DNA of 64,000 nucleotides, from assembly GCF_025787225.1 (NCBI RefSeq), contig NZ_CP090958.1, positions 2,404,550 through 2,468,549 of the forward strand. Reading direction: 5' to 3'. The number at the start of each line of letters is the position of its first letter. Position 1 is the stretch's first letter. Shown one piece after another: positions 1-7,273 of this stretch. The notes below the pieces were generated by a model that was not told where the DNA came from, made no database searches, and worked only from the letters and a program-made list of their open reading frames with translations. Position numbers and translations under genes: made by a program. Source of the stretch: Saxibacter everestensis (GTDB lineage: Bacteria; Actinomycetota; Actinomycetes; Actinomycetales; Brevibacteriaceae).

Positions 1-494
1 TGGTAGCCGATCGCGCCGCCGAGCTCGACTCCGAGTTCAGCTGAAATCCGCTCGGCAACGGTCCGCGCGGCGATCCGCCGGGGCTGCGTGTGACCAATCA
101 TTCCGCGGACTCCACGGCCGACCTCAAGACAGATCTTCGGGAGCTGCGTCGTCTTACCTGACCCGGTTTCTCCGGCGATGATGACGACCTGATTGGCGGC
201 GATGGCCGCAGCAATATCGTCCTTCCGCGCGCTGACCGGCAGCTCCGGCGGGTAGCTCACCTCGGGACGGGCGGCGATTCGCCGTTCCAGCCGGACACTG
301 GCTGCATCGACGGCCGCGTCGATCTCGGCGATGATCCTGGCACGCTTCGCCGCGTCCTTGATCTGGCGGGTCTGGTCCAGACGGCGCCTCAACCGTCGCT
401 CATCCAGGTAGCTCAGCGTCGCCAAGCGCCGCCGCAGCGCGCCACGGTCGGTGTCAGGTGAAGGATCGGTGCCAAGCGAAGTTGGTTCAGACAT
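1..494 (-). CDS. hrpA: ATP-dependent RNA helicase HrpA-type, N-terminal part (runs off window)
   Basis: This is the first 164 or so codons of a DEAH-box helicase; the gene continues beyond base 1. The translation begins [10 protein letters not shown] and carries Walker [10 protein letters not shown], followed by the DEAH-family motif HTQPRRIAA and then [11 protein letters not shown]. HrpA-type proteins are DEAH-box RNA helicases linked to mRNA processing and ribosome rescue. The ATG at 494 is the only sensible start and sits about 100 bp from the divergent AEC permease gene, so the two promoters probably share this gap. HrpA is preferred over HrpB because of the long charged N-terminal lead ([18 protein letters not shown]) before the helicase core. 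The C-terminal half that would settle this is outside the window. Confidence 0.88.
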   Translation of the reverse strand, partial: MSEPTSLGTDPSPDTDRGALRRRLATLSYLDERRLRRRLDQTRQIKDAAKRARIIAEIDAAVDAASVRLERRIAARPEVSYPPELPVSARKDDIAAAIAANQVVIIAGETGSGKTTQLPKICLEVGRGVRGMIGHTQPRRIAARTVAERISAELGVELGGAIGY

Positions 495-598
495 GTCGAT
501 GTAAGCCTAGGCGCGGCAGCGAGGTTTGTGCCAACCAATAAGCTCATAGAATATAGGATGTCTGTCATTTCCTACGGCCCATGCCAGGAAGGTGCCGC

Positions 599-1513
599 GT
601 GCTAGGCGTCCTCGAGGGCTTCAGCGTCATCGCACTGATCATCGTCGTCGGTGTCGTGCTCGGCCGAACCGGAGTGCTTGGCGCCTCGGGGCAAAAAGTG
701 CTGTCCCGGATCGTCTTCTACGTGGCGACTCCCGCGCTGTTGTTCGTCACCCTGATGGCCGCGGATGTGCGCAGTGTTTTCTCCGGGGCCCTGGCGATCA
801 CGGCCGGAAGTTCGCTCTTCGTCGCGGTACTGTTCTTCTGCGTTGCGCGGTTTGCCTGGAAACGTCCCGCAGGTACGGCCATCATCGGCTCCTGGGCGGC
901 ATCGTATGTCAACGCCGGAAATCTGGGCGTGCCGATCGCGGTGTACGTGCTCAAGGATGCCGCGTACGTCGCACCGGTAATGCTCTTCCAGCTCATCGTT
1001 CTGGCGCCGATCGGGATGGCAGTTCTGGATGCCGGGCAGCAGGGATCCCGATGGCGGCAGGTGCTTGCGCCACTGCGCAATCCGGTGACCCTGGCCAGTC
1101 TGGCCGGCGTCGCCGTGGCGTACTTCCAGATTCCAATCCCCGAGATCGTCTTTTCACCAATCGACCTGATTGCCGGCATCGCGGTGCCGGGTGCACTGCT
1201 GGCTTTCGGCATCTCGCTGCGCGAGGGCTGGAAAGCGCCGGCAAAGGGCACCCGCAGGGACCTGAGCCTGATCGTTGTGCTGAAACTGCTGGTCCAACCG
1301 CTGGTTGCGTATCTGCTCGCGGCTTTTGTCTTTCGCCTGGAGGGCACCCCGCTGCTGGCGGCCACCTTGACGGCCGCCCTGCCCACCGCGCAAAACGTCT
1401 TCATTATGGCAATGCGCTACAGCAAAGGCATTAATCTCGCTCGCGACTCAGCGCTGCTCACCACATTCCTCTCGGTTCCGGTGATCATCATGATCGTCGC
1501 CCTGCTCGCGTAG
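599..1513 (+). CDS. AEC family permease (auxin efflux carrier-like)
   Basis: This is a hydrophobic protein of about 304 residues with roughly ten membrane segments, typical of the AEC family of bacterial transporters for organic acids or related anions. The N-terminal segment reads GVVLGRTGVLG, then SRIVFYVATPALLF, which is the family's conserved first repeat. The C-terminal PTAQNVFIMAMRY matches the conserved second-repeat segment. An ATG lies at 581, but a strong ribosome site (AGGAAGG, 586-592) sits downstream of it and 6 bases before the in-frame GTG at 599, so GTG 599 is chosen. The gene stands alone between hrpA (divergent) and the DUF1461 gene. The substrate cannot be told from sequence. 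Confidence 0.85.
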   Translation: MLGVLEGFSVIALIIVVGVVLGRTGVLGASGQKVLSRIVFYVATPALLFVTLMAADVRSVFSGALAITAGSSLFVAVLFFCVARFAWKRPAGTAIIGSWAASYVNAGNLGVPIAVYVLKDAAYVAPVMLFQLIVLAPIGMAVLDAGQQGSRWRQVLAPLRNPVTLASLAGVAVAYFQIPIPEIVFSPIDLIAGIAVPGALLAFGISLREGWKAPAKGTRRDLSLIVVLKLLVQPLVAYLLAAFVFRLEGTPLLAATLTAALPTAQNVFIMAMRYSKGINLARDSALLTTFLSVPVIIMIVALLA

Positions 1514-1580
1514 GCACCAGCCGCCTGCAGCCTTTGCTGCGTGTCATCCCCCAGGCCTGTCGCGGCAGTGGAACAATGGG

Positions 1581-2603
1581 ATGGTGACTTCCACCCCAGA
1601 TCCCGCAGGCGATTCGACGAACGACCTCGTCACCCGACGAATGAATTCCCGTTCGCGCACAGTTTCGGCCGATGACAGGGAATCTGTGCCTGCCACCGGA
1701 ACCAGCGGGCTGGGCGACTCGGAACGTCCGGCCATCTTGAGCGAGGAGGAGTGGGCTGAGCTGACCGGTGGTGCACCGCAGGCCGATCGGTCCGCCGACT
1801 CGCCGTCCGCGTCATCTGGCTCGCAGTCCGGGACAACTGGCTCCGGCGCGGGCCCGGCACCGATCTCCGCTCACCGTGAAGTCGACGTGCCACGGGCGCG
1901 TCCCCGGAGCGCGGGCGGAAAGCCGGAGGCTTCCGGCTGGCTGCCCACCCTGGCAAAGATCTGGATCGCGATCAGCACCCCGATTGTGCTGATCGCGCTG
2001 GCAATCAGGATGGTGGCCTCCCCGCTGTTCATGCGGTTCGAGTACTTCTGGCGTCCCGGATTTCCGGCCGACGAGTTCGGATTCTCCGCAGACGACCGGC
2101 AGCACTACGGCTCATATGTGGTCGACTACCTGCTCAACTTCGATGGCATCCGCTACCTGGCTGACATCAGGCTCGCAGACGGCTCGGCCGCATTCAAGGC
2201 CGGGGAGCTATCGCATATGCACGATGTGAAGGCGGTCTTCGCAACGTTCAACCTGGTGGCCATCATCCTGCTGGTCGTCAGTATCGTCTTCGCTGTCTAC
2301 CTCGCGCGACGCACCGAGCGCGGACTGCGGATGGGCCTGTTCCTCGGCGGTATCGTCACCGTGGTCTTCATCGGCGCGGCCGCCGCCCTCGCGCTGATTG
2401 GCTGGGAAAGGTTCTTCACCACGTTCCATCAGCTCTTCTTCGCCGAAGGCACCTGGACATTCCACACCAATGACACACTGATCCGCCTGTACCCCGGAAC
2501 CTTCTGGACCGACGGCGGAATTCTGATCGGCGGATTCACCCTGCTCGTCGCCCTCTTGCTGATCGGCTTTGCGTGGCCGAGGCGGCGTGCCGCCCGACGC
2601 TAG
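1581..2603 (+). CDS. TIGR01906/DUF1461 family integral membrane protein
   Basis: This is a 340-residue protein. It has an unstructured acidic/serine-rich N-terminus (about residues 1-110), a first membrane segment near 115-135, then a soluble loop with GFSADDRQHYG and the HMHDVK motif, and three further membrane segments to the end (RRRAARR tail). The loop motifs YVVDYLLN and LSHMHDVKAVF are typical of the DUF1461 (TIGR01906) family, whose function is not known. The long disordered extension is unusual for the family, whose members are normally nearer 220-250 residues. An in-frame GTG directly follows the ATG at 1581, and no good Shine-Dalgarno precedes either. The stop overlaps the end of the small gene on the other strand. 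Confidence 0.8.
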   Translation: MVTSTPDPAGDSTNDLVTRRMNSRSRTVSADDRESVPATGTSGLGDSERPAILSEEEWAELTGGAPQADRSADSPSASSGSQSGTTGSGAGPAPISAHREVDVPRARPRSAGGKPEASGWLPTLAKIWIAISTPIVLIALAIRMVASPLFMRFEYFWRPGFPADEFGFSADDRQHYGSYVVDYLLNFDGIRYLADIRLADGSAAFKAGELSHMHDVKAVFATFNLVAIILLVVSIVFAVYLARRTERGLRMGLFLGGIVTVVFIGAAAALALIGWERFFTTFHQLFFAEGTWTFHTNDTLIRLYPGTFWTDGGILIGGFTLLVALLLIGFAWPRRRAARR

Positions 2604-2845
2604 GGTTGCCCAGCGTCTTTCTCGCCCAGCTCTTCGCTGACCAGGTAGCTGCTGCCATCTGGATTCGTGATCCGGCGCAGCCGCAGCCTCTGAAGGTCTT
2701 CCCGGCGCTTCTCGTCGCTGCGGACCGTGTCCACACTGCCACCGTCGCCGACCTGCGCCGGGCCAACGACATGCCGGAGCTTGTCCATCACCCGAAGAAA
2801 CCGACCGGGACCACCGCGACCCTTGCTCACCGAAGCACCATCCAT
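2600..2845 (-). CDS. Small hypothetical protein, 81 aa
   Basis: This is a short charged protein with no membrane segment. The core reads VVGPAQVGD near residue 27 and LRLRRITNPDG near residue 56, followed by SSYLVSEELG. I do not recognise a named family. Support for a real gene is positional: it fills the gap between the DUF1461 gene (4-base tail-to-tail overlap) and the divergent OhrR-like regulator, and its start lies next to AT-rich palindromes that could serve both genes. No clear Shine-Dalgarno is seen before ATG 2845. An internal ATG (MDKLRHVVG, near 2788) is an alternative start. Moderate confidence that it is translated, none about function. Confidence 0.5.
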   Translation of the reverse strand: MDGASVSKGRGGPGRFLRVMDKLRHVVGPAQVGDGGSVDTVRSDEKRREDLQRLRLRRITNPDGSSYLVSEELGEKDAGQP

Positions 2846-2851
2846 TTTTAA

Positions 2852-2888
2852 GTAGTACGCTAATCATTAACGCACAACCTAATACTAC
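2852..2888. promoter_or_regulatory. Putative operator between small gene and OhrR-like regulator
   Basis: The gap is AT-rich compared with its surroundings. It holds an inverted repeat GTAGTA (2852-2857) / TACTAC (2883-2888) around a near-perfect palindrome TAATCATTA (2861-2869). MarR/OhrR proteins bind AT-rich inverted repeats in their own promoters, so this is a plausible autoregulatory site. The assignment is inferred. Confidence 0.4.
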
Positions 2889-2915
2889 CGCACATCTGAG
2901 CTGATTGGACTTTTG

Positions 2916-3389
2916 ATGACCGCCGCCGATGACCCATTGGCCTTGGAACGTCAGGTCTGCTTTGCGCTGTCCGTCGCCGCGCGTGGTGTTATTGCCGCCT
3001 ACCGGCCGATTCTGGCGCCACTTGGGCTGACCCATCCGCAGTACCTGGTGATGCTCGCGCTGTGGCAGGATTCGCCTCAGTCGGTTCGGAGCCTCGGGCG
3101 GCTCCTCAAACAGGATTCCGCAACCCTGTCCCCCCTGCTCCGTCGGCTGGAAAAGCAGGAACTGATCACCCGGACGCGGGATTCCCGCGATGAGCGGGTC
3201 GTCCTGATCGGGTTGACGCCGACCGGCAAAGATCTGCGCCGGCTCGCACAAGCTGTGCCGGGGCAAGTGATGAAACGTTTCGGACTGACCGAACAGGACC
3301 TCGAAACGATCCACGCCACGATGACCCAGCTCGTCGATGCCGCCGCAGCCGCCTTGGACGACGACCTCGATTTGCAGCAAACTCACTGA
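2916..3389 (+). CDS. MarR-family regulator, OhrR-like (peroxide-sensing type)
   Basis: This is a 157-residue winged-helix regulator. Counting from ATG 2916 (a TTG directly upstream at 2913 is the alternative), it has Cys15 in ERQVCFALSV, Tyr29 in AAYRPIL and Tyr43 in HPQYLVM. These match in position and context the reactive cysteine and supporting tyrosines of OhrR, which senses organic hydroperoxides. The helix-turn-helix lies near 53-85 (SVRSLGRLLK, LSPLLRRLEK), and the wing contains RDSRDERVV. OhrR normally represses an adjacent ohr peroxidase gene; no ohr gene is visible here. Its target may be itself, the small gene opposite, or the downstream hydrolase-like gene 72 bp away. MarR membership is certain; the OhrR subtype is likely. 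Confidence 0.85.
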   Translation: MTAADDPLALERQVCFALSVAARGVIAAYRPILAPLGLTHPQYLVMLALWQDSPQSVRSLGRLLKQDSATLSPLLRRLEKQELITRTRDSRDERVVLIGLTPTGKDLRRLAQAVPGQVMKRFGLTEQDLETIHATMTQLVDAAAAALDDDLDLQQTH

Positions 3390-3461
3390 CTGCGACAGGC
3401 CGGTTCGGCAGCTGGCCGTGGGAGGATTCCGCCATAGCCATGGAAAAGGACCGGGGCCGGG

Positions 3462-4574
3462 ATGAGCGATGTCGTAGACAGGCTGATGATAAACCGCGCT
3501 GCCGCGCCCGGAGACGACTTCAATTCCTTTATTGATGCGATTGACCTCGCGTTGAAATCAGAGGCCGCCGGAAAACTGAAACCCGAGCAGTACCCCCGAC
3601 TGGTCCAGGAACTCTCGTCCCGGCCGAGCTGGAGCTTCCAGAAAAAGACGTTGCGAACCGAGTTCGGCTTCATGCTTCCGGTATCGGCGTCCGACCCCGT
3701 CCACACTCTCGAGAACTTCAAAGCCGGCGTGGATCTATTGGTGGACAATCAGCAGCCGTGGGTGCGGTTCGGCATCGTCGGTTTCGAGGTCATGGATGCC
3801 GGCGGCGATGGAACGATCATCTGGAGCGAGCCGGCACTCGCCGTCTACGACGAGGCGATTCGCTATGCGCACGGCAGGGGTCTGCGGATCCTGCTGGGCA
3901 CAGTCGACGGCGAAGAAGGCGAGAACACGCCGCGGGCCACGCATATTAAGATCATGTCGGACTACTGGGCCGGAATCTCGCAACGTTTTGGCGAGATGGT
4001 TTCGGTGTGGCAGGTCTACAACGAGGCGGACGTAAGCCATTACCGGACTCACGCCGATGTCTCGGACCTGTCCGCGAAGGATTACCAGGCCTATCTGGAC
4101 GAGCTTGCCGAGATGTTAGAGGTGGCCAATCGAAGCATCAAGGCAGAGCACCCAGGCATCATGCTGACCACCAATACCTATGGTTATCCGCCGGATCGAA
4201 GGAACGAGCTGCGGTGGAACACATTTCTGGACCGGCTGGTGAACCTGCTCGATGTCGTTTCCCTCGACACCTATCCGGCCGACAGTCTTGACGCGATCGT
4301 CATCCTCCCAGCCCGGGTAGACCGGATCGCCACTCGTTATCACAAACCAGTCATCATTGCCGAAGTTGGACTGCAGACGACTGGCGCCTGGAACGGGCAC
4401 AGCCAGCGTCTGTACCTGCCGCCCACGATTGCCTCATTGAAGGCGGCGAATCCGATGGCGATAATCGCCTATGAGTTCAAGGACTATGGCGGAAGTGACA
4501 GGTTCGGCATCCTGAGAACCGACAACACCCGAAAGGCCGCGTTCCGGGACGTGATGGCCGTAATGCGGGCATGA
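3462..4574 (+). CDS. Clan GH-A glycoside hydrolase-like TIM-barrel protein
   Basis: This is a 370-residue soluble protein without signal peptide or membrane segment. The barrel strands show two glutamates in the right places for a retaining clan GH-A glycosidase: Glu188 in VWQVYNEAD (end of strand 4, acid/base) and Glu301 in PVIIAEVGLQ (end of strand 7, nucleophile). VVSLDTYP at 265-272 fits strand 6. The first 65 residues are extra to the barrel. It could belong to a GH5- or GH39-like family, but I cannot name one or a substrate. The absence of secretion signals points to an intracellular substrate. It follows the OhrR-like gene on the same strand and ends at a bidirectional hairpin. Confidence 0.65.
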   Translation: MSDVVDRLMINRAAAPGDDFNSFIDAIDLALKSEAAGKLKPEQYPRLVQELSSRPSWSFQKKTLRTEFGFMLPVSASDPVHTLENFKAGVDLLVDNQQPWVRFGIVGFEVMDAGGDGTIIWSEPALAVYDEAIRYAHGRGLRILLGTVDGEEGENTPRATHIKIMSDYWAGISQRFGEMVSVWQVYNEADVSHYRTHADVSDLSAKDYQAYLDELAEMLEVANRSIKAEHPGIMLTTNTYGYPPDRRNELRWNTFLDRLVNLLDVVSLDTYPADSLDAIVILPARVDRIATRYHKPVIIAEVGLQTTGAWNGHSQRLYLPPTIASLKAANPMAIIAYEFKDYGGSDRFGILRTDNTRKAAFRDVMAVMRA

Positions 4575-4576
4575 CA

Positions 4577-4607
4577 AAGGGGTGCGGACCGATGGCCCAC
4601 ACCCCTT
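4577..4607. terminator. Bidirectional hairpin between hydrolase-like gene and BCCT gene
   Basis: The arms AAGGGGTG (4577-4584) and CACCCCTT (4600-4607) form a perfect 8-bp stem between two convergent genes, and inner GG/CC pairs can extend it. There is no clear T-tract on either strand. Confidence 0.7.
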
Positions 4608-4616
4608 CGTTACTAC

Positions 4617-6446
4617 TTAGTGTTTTTCTTCCGGAACTTCTTCACCGCGGTGGCTGCTCCACTCGCCGCGGCCGTCTGAATCAGGTTCCCAGGAACCATC
4701 CGGGCCCGGCGCTTCACGCTCGGACGGGGTCAGCCTGACCCCGGATGACGACCTGGTCACCAGGCCGAAGTCTTCTCCGTGCGCGGTTACACCCGCGACA
4801 ACGGCCTCTTCGACCAGGTCGGAACCCATCTGTTCGCGCAGCACGATCGGATCCTTGCTCAGCTCCTTATAGAGCGCGACGCACAACAACACCATCACGA
4901 CAACGAACGGTAGAGACACCACAGTTGTCAGTGCTTGCAGGCCATTGAGGGCGTCTCCGCCACCACCGCCGACGATCAGCATGATCGCGGCGACCGCGCC
5001 CATGAGCACACCCCAGAACACCACGGTGGCCCGCCTGGGCTCGATGTTTCCGCGTTCGGACAGCGAGCCCATCACGATCGATGCGGCATCCGCGCCGGAG
5101 ACGAAGAAGATGGCCACCAGCAGCATCACCAGCACGGTGGTCACGCCCGCGAGCGGGAAGTGATCCAGCATCTGGAAGAGCGCTGTGTTCGAGTCCACGC
5201 CGCCTTCGGGCACCAGGTCGCCGAACTTGCGCTGTGTGTCGATGGCCGCGCCGCCGAACACCGCGAACCAGACCAGGCTCACCAGGGTCGGCACCAGCAG
5301 CACGCCGGTGACGAACTGACGGATCGTGCGTCCCCGGCTGATCCGGGCAATGAACATGCCGACGAACGGCGTCCAGGAAATCCACCAGGCCCAGTAGAAG
5401 ACGGTCCAGCTCGAGAGCCAGGCGTCCATCTCACTGCCACCGCTGGCCCCTGTGCGGGATGCCATTTCCATCATCTGGTCGAAGTAGTCGCCCAGCGCGG
5501 TCGGCAACAGGTTGAGGATCAGCAGGGTGGGGCCGACGACGAACACGAACACAGCAAGCACAAGCGCCAGGACCATGTTGATGTTGGACAGCCACTGAAT
5601 GCCCTTCGCCACGCCGGACACGGCAGAGGCGACAAAGGCCATGGTCAGAATGGCGATGATGATCACCAGGATCGGCGTGCCCACTTCGCCCGCCCAGCCG
5701 TTGAACTGGATGCCACCGGCGATCTGCAGGGCACCAAGGCCGAGCGATGCAGCGGAGCCAAAGAGCGTCGCGAAGATGGCGAGGATGTCGATCACCCGGC
5801 CGATTGCGCCCTCGCTCTTCTTGCCAAGCAACGGGAAGAAGGCGGCCGAAATCAGCTGCGGACGTCCCTTGCGGAAGGTGCCGTAAGCAATCGCGATTCC
5901 GACAACCGCGTAGATGGCCCAGGGGTGCAGACCCCAGTGGAACATCGTGGTGGCCATCGCGGTTTGCAGGGCTGCATCGGTCTGCGCCTCTGTTGTTCCG
6001 GGCGGAGGCGAAGCGTAATGGCTCAGCGGCTCAGCCACGCCGAAGAACATCAGGCCGATTCCCATGCCAGCGCTGAACATCATGGCAATCCATGACACAG
6101 TCTTGAATTCAGGCTTCTCGGTGTCAGCGCCGAGTGGGATCTTGCCGTACTTGCTGGCGGCAAGCCAGATCACGAAAATGACGAAAAGGCTTGCGGCCGC
6201 CACGAAGAACCAGCCGCCATTTTTGATTACCCAGGACTGCGCGCCGCCCGACGATGCCGAAAGGCTGCCCGTCGACATGAAGCCCCAGATAACGAAGGCG
6301 ATCGCTATAACACCGGTGACACCGAAGACCACCCAGTCAAGAGTTCCTTTCGTGGAGGCCGCTGCCTGTTTAATATCGCCTTTCGTTCTGGCGGCAAGCG
6401 CCGCCTTGGCAAGCTTTGATTGCGTATTCGGTTTCTTTGAACTCAT
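4617..6446 (-). CDS. BCCT family transporter (glycine betaine/choline/carnitine type)
   Basis: This is a secondary transporter of about 609 residues with 12 membrane segments, taking up betaine-like osmolytes with sodium or protons. Family signatures are MFSAGMGIGLMFFGVAEP in the third/fourth segment region (the GMGIG glycine stretch of BetP-like carriers) and the tryptophan-rich box YWAWWISWTPFVGMFIAR followed by RGRTIRQF. The N-terminal tail (SSKKPNTQSKLAKAALAARTKGD) and the acidic C-terminal tail (about 75 residues) are cytoplasmic; in BetP such tails sense osmotic stress. ATG 6446, preceded by GAGAG, is preferred. ATGs 12-15 bases upstream and an open frame reaching 6524 are alternatives. 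It is monocistronic with a hairpin just after the stop. Confidence 0.93.
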   Translation of the reverse strand: MSSKKPNTQSKLAKAALAARTKGDIKQAAASTKGTLDWVVFGVTGVIAIAFVIWGFMSTGSLSASSGGAQSWVIKNGGWFFVAAASLFVIFVIWLAASKYGKIPLGADTEKPEFKTVSWIAMMFSAGMGIGLMFFGVAEPLSHYASPPPGTTEAQTDAALQTAMATTMFHWGLHPWAIYAVVGIAIAYGTFRKGRPQLISAAFFPLLGKKSEGAIGRVIDILAIFATLFGSAASLGLGALQIAGGIQFNGWAGEVGTPILVIIIAILTMAFVASAVSGVAKGIQWLSNINMVLALVLAVFVFVVGPTLLILNLLPTALGDYFDQMMEMASRTGASGGSEMDAWLSSWTVFYWAWWISWTPFVGMFIARISRGRTIRQFVTGVLLVPTLVSLVWFAVFGGAAIDTQRKFGDLVPEGGVDSNTALFQMLDHFPLAGVTTVLVMLLVAIFFVSGADAASIVMGSLSERGNIEPRRATVVFWGVLMGAVAAIMLIVGGGGGDALNGLQALTTVVSLPFVVVMVLLCVALYKELSKDPIVLREQMGSDLVEEAVVAGVTAHGEDFGLVTRSSSGVRLTPSEREAPGPDGSWEPDSDGRGEWSSHRGEEVPEEKH

Positions 6447-7056
6447 CCGCGCTCTCATCATCGTATTGACGTTCGTGCCTATATAACCTCGTAAGACCCT
6501 AGTCCGATTTTGTAGCTGACACAAAGTGAGGCGTGGTGATTCTCGCCACCGCCGGCGCTGCCTGTGTTGTTTCTCACGGCGCCGGCCGGGTTACCAGAGT
6601 CGTCGCTGATTGAATTGGCTGAACGCCACTCCCCTCTCAGTGAGACGTTCGAACTCGTGCGCGGAGTGACAGAATCCGCTTACGGCATAGTACCTCCGGG
6701 CGGCGACAATGCATCGGATACCGCGCTGGCTGGCGCGAGGTCTGGCCGGCTGGCGCTGGCTGACGCGGACAAAGAGCGCGAGCTCGCGGCCAGTCCGCGC
6801 GCGCATTCAGGCGCGTTCCTGCACAGAGCTCGCGACTTTCGCCTATACGCCCCAGAGAAGAAAAGCGCATCTGCATGTGCCGGAGCCTGCGTCTACTTGA
6901 TCGGCCGGCGAGCGCAAGGACCTCGCAGTCGCGAATAACAGAGGGTACGGGCAACGGCTGGCCCTCAAAGCGTGGAGTTTCCGTCCTCTTGGGGGAGATT
7001 CGGGAGAACATCGGGTTAACCGAGTGGATATCGCTGCAGGTCAGAGCGATTTTAGG
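6447..7056. other. Gene-free stretch upstream of the BCCT gene
   Basis: I see no convincing gene in these 610 bases. The part nearest the BCCT start must hold its promoter; a TATATAGG run near 6478 is the only AT-rich element. The middle has two 14-bp direct repeats (6724-6737 and 6754-6767) and a perfect 12-bp palindrome CGCGAGCTCGCG (6777-6788). Confidence 0.5.
6724..6767. repeat. Imperfect 14-bp direct repeat pair
   Basis: CGCTGGCTGGCGCG (6724-6737) and CGCTGGCTGACGCG (6754-6767) differ at one base and are 30 bp apart start to start. The 12-bp palindrome at 6777-6788 follows at once. No function can be assigned. Confidence 0.5.
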
Positions 7057-7130
7057 TGCCCCAGGTGGGACTCGAACCCACACTTTGCAGATTTTAAGTC
7101 TGCTGCCTCTGCCGATTGGGCTACTGGGGC
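7057..7130 (-). tRNA. tRNA-Leu (anticodon TAA), class I shape
   Basis: The minus strand folds as a complete tRNA. The acceptor is GCCCCAG/CTGGGGC, the D stem GCC/GGC, the anticodon stem GCAGA/TCTGC with loop CTTAAAA (anticodon TAA), and the T arm GTGGG-TTCGAGT-CCCAC. The discriminator is A, as needed for leucine. CCA is not fully encoded (CCT follows). The variable region is only five bases (AAAGT), whereas bacterial tRNA-Leu normally has a long extra arm. The anticodon therefore says leucine but the body is class I. Confidence 0.9.
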
Positions 7131-7132
7131 GT

Positions 7133-7153
7133 AGGCGGAGCGGACCTCCGCCT
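7133..7153. terminator. Short hairpin next to tRNA-Leu 5' end
   Basis: The arms AGGCGGAG (7133-7140) and CTCCGCCT (7146-7153) form a perfect 8-bp stem with a 5-base loop, starting two bases upstream of the tRNA. It may be part of a terminator or processing structure. Confidence 0.4.
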
Positions 7154-7160
7154 GAGCGAA

Positions 7161-7194
7161 ATCTGGTGCTCCCGGGCTACCGGGAGCACCAGAT
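7161..7194. terminator. Perfect 15-bp hairpin downstream of ndh
   Basis: The arms at 7161-7175 and 7180-7194 are perfectly complementary (ATCTGGTGCTCCCGG with loop GCTA). It lies between the ndh stop and the tRNA gene, so it most likely terminates ndh transcription on the minus strand. It lacks a T-tract. Confidence 0.7.
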
Positions 7195-7273
7195 GACGCA
7201 ACACCGTTTCCATCACATCACACTAGTTGCGACGGAGCTATCTCGTCTTCGGCGGAAGACCGCTTAGGCCAGG

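Noticed and set aside
2208-3386. 392-codon minus-strand frame across DUF1461 and OhrR-like genes
   Set aside because: Gly/Gln-rich composition, overlaps two supported genes completely.
4935-6095. 386-codon frame opposite the BCCT gene
   Set aside because: Antisense to a clear transporter. His/Gln/Arg-rich composition is typical of the reverse frame of a GC-rich gene.
6564-6938. 124-codon frame on the plus strand in the gap before the BCCT gene
   Set aside because: It has a GTG start, no ribosome site, no recognisable motif and an amino-acid make-up like translated non-coding DNA.
6637-7083. 148-codon frame on the minus strand running into tRNA-Leu
   Set aside because: It begins inside the tRNA gene (VRVPPGAP is a typical tRNA read-through string) and has no family similarity.
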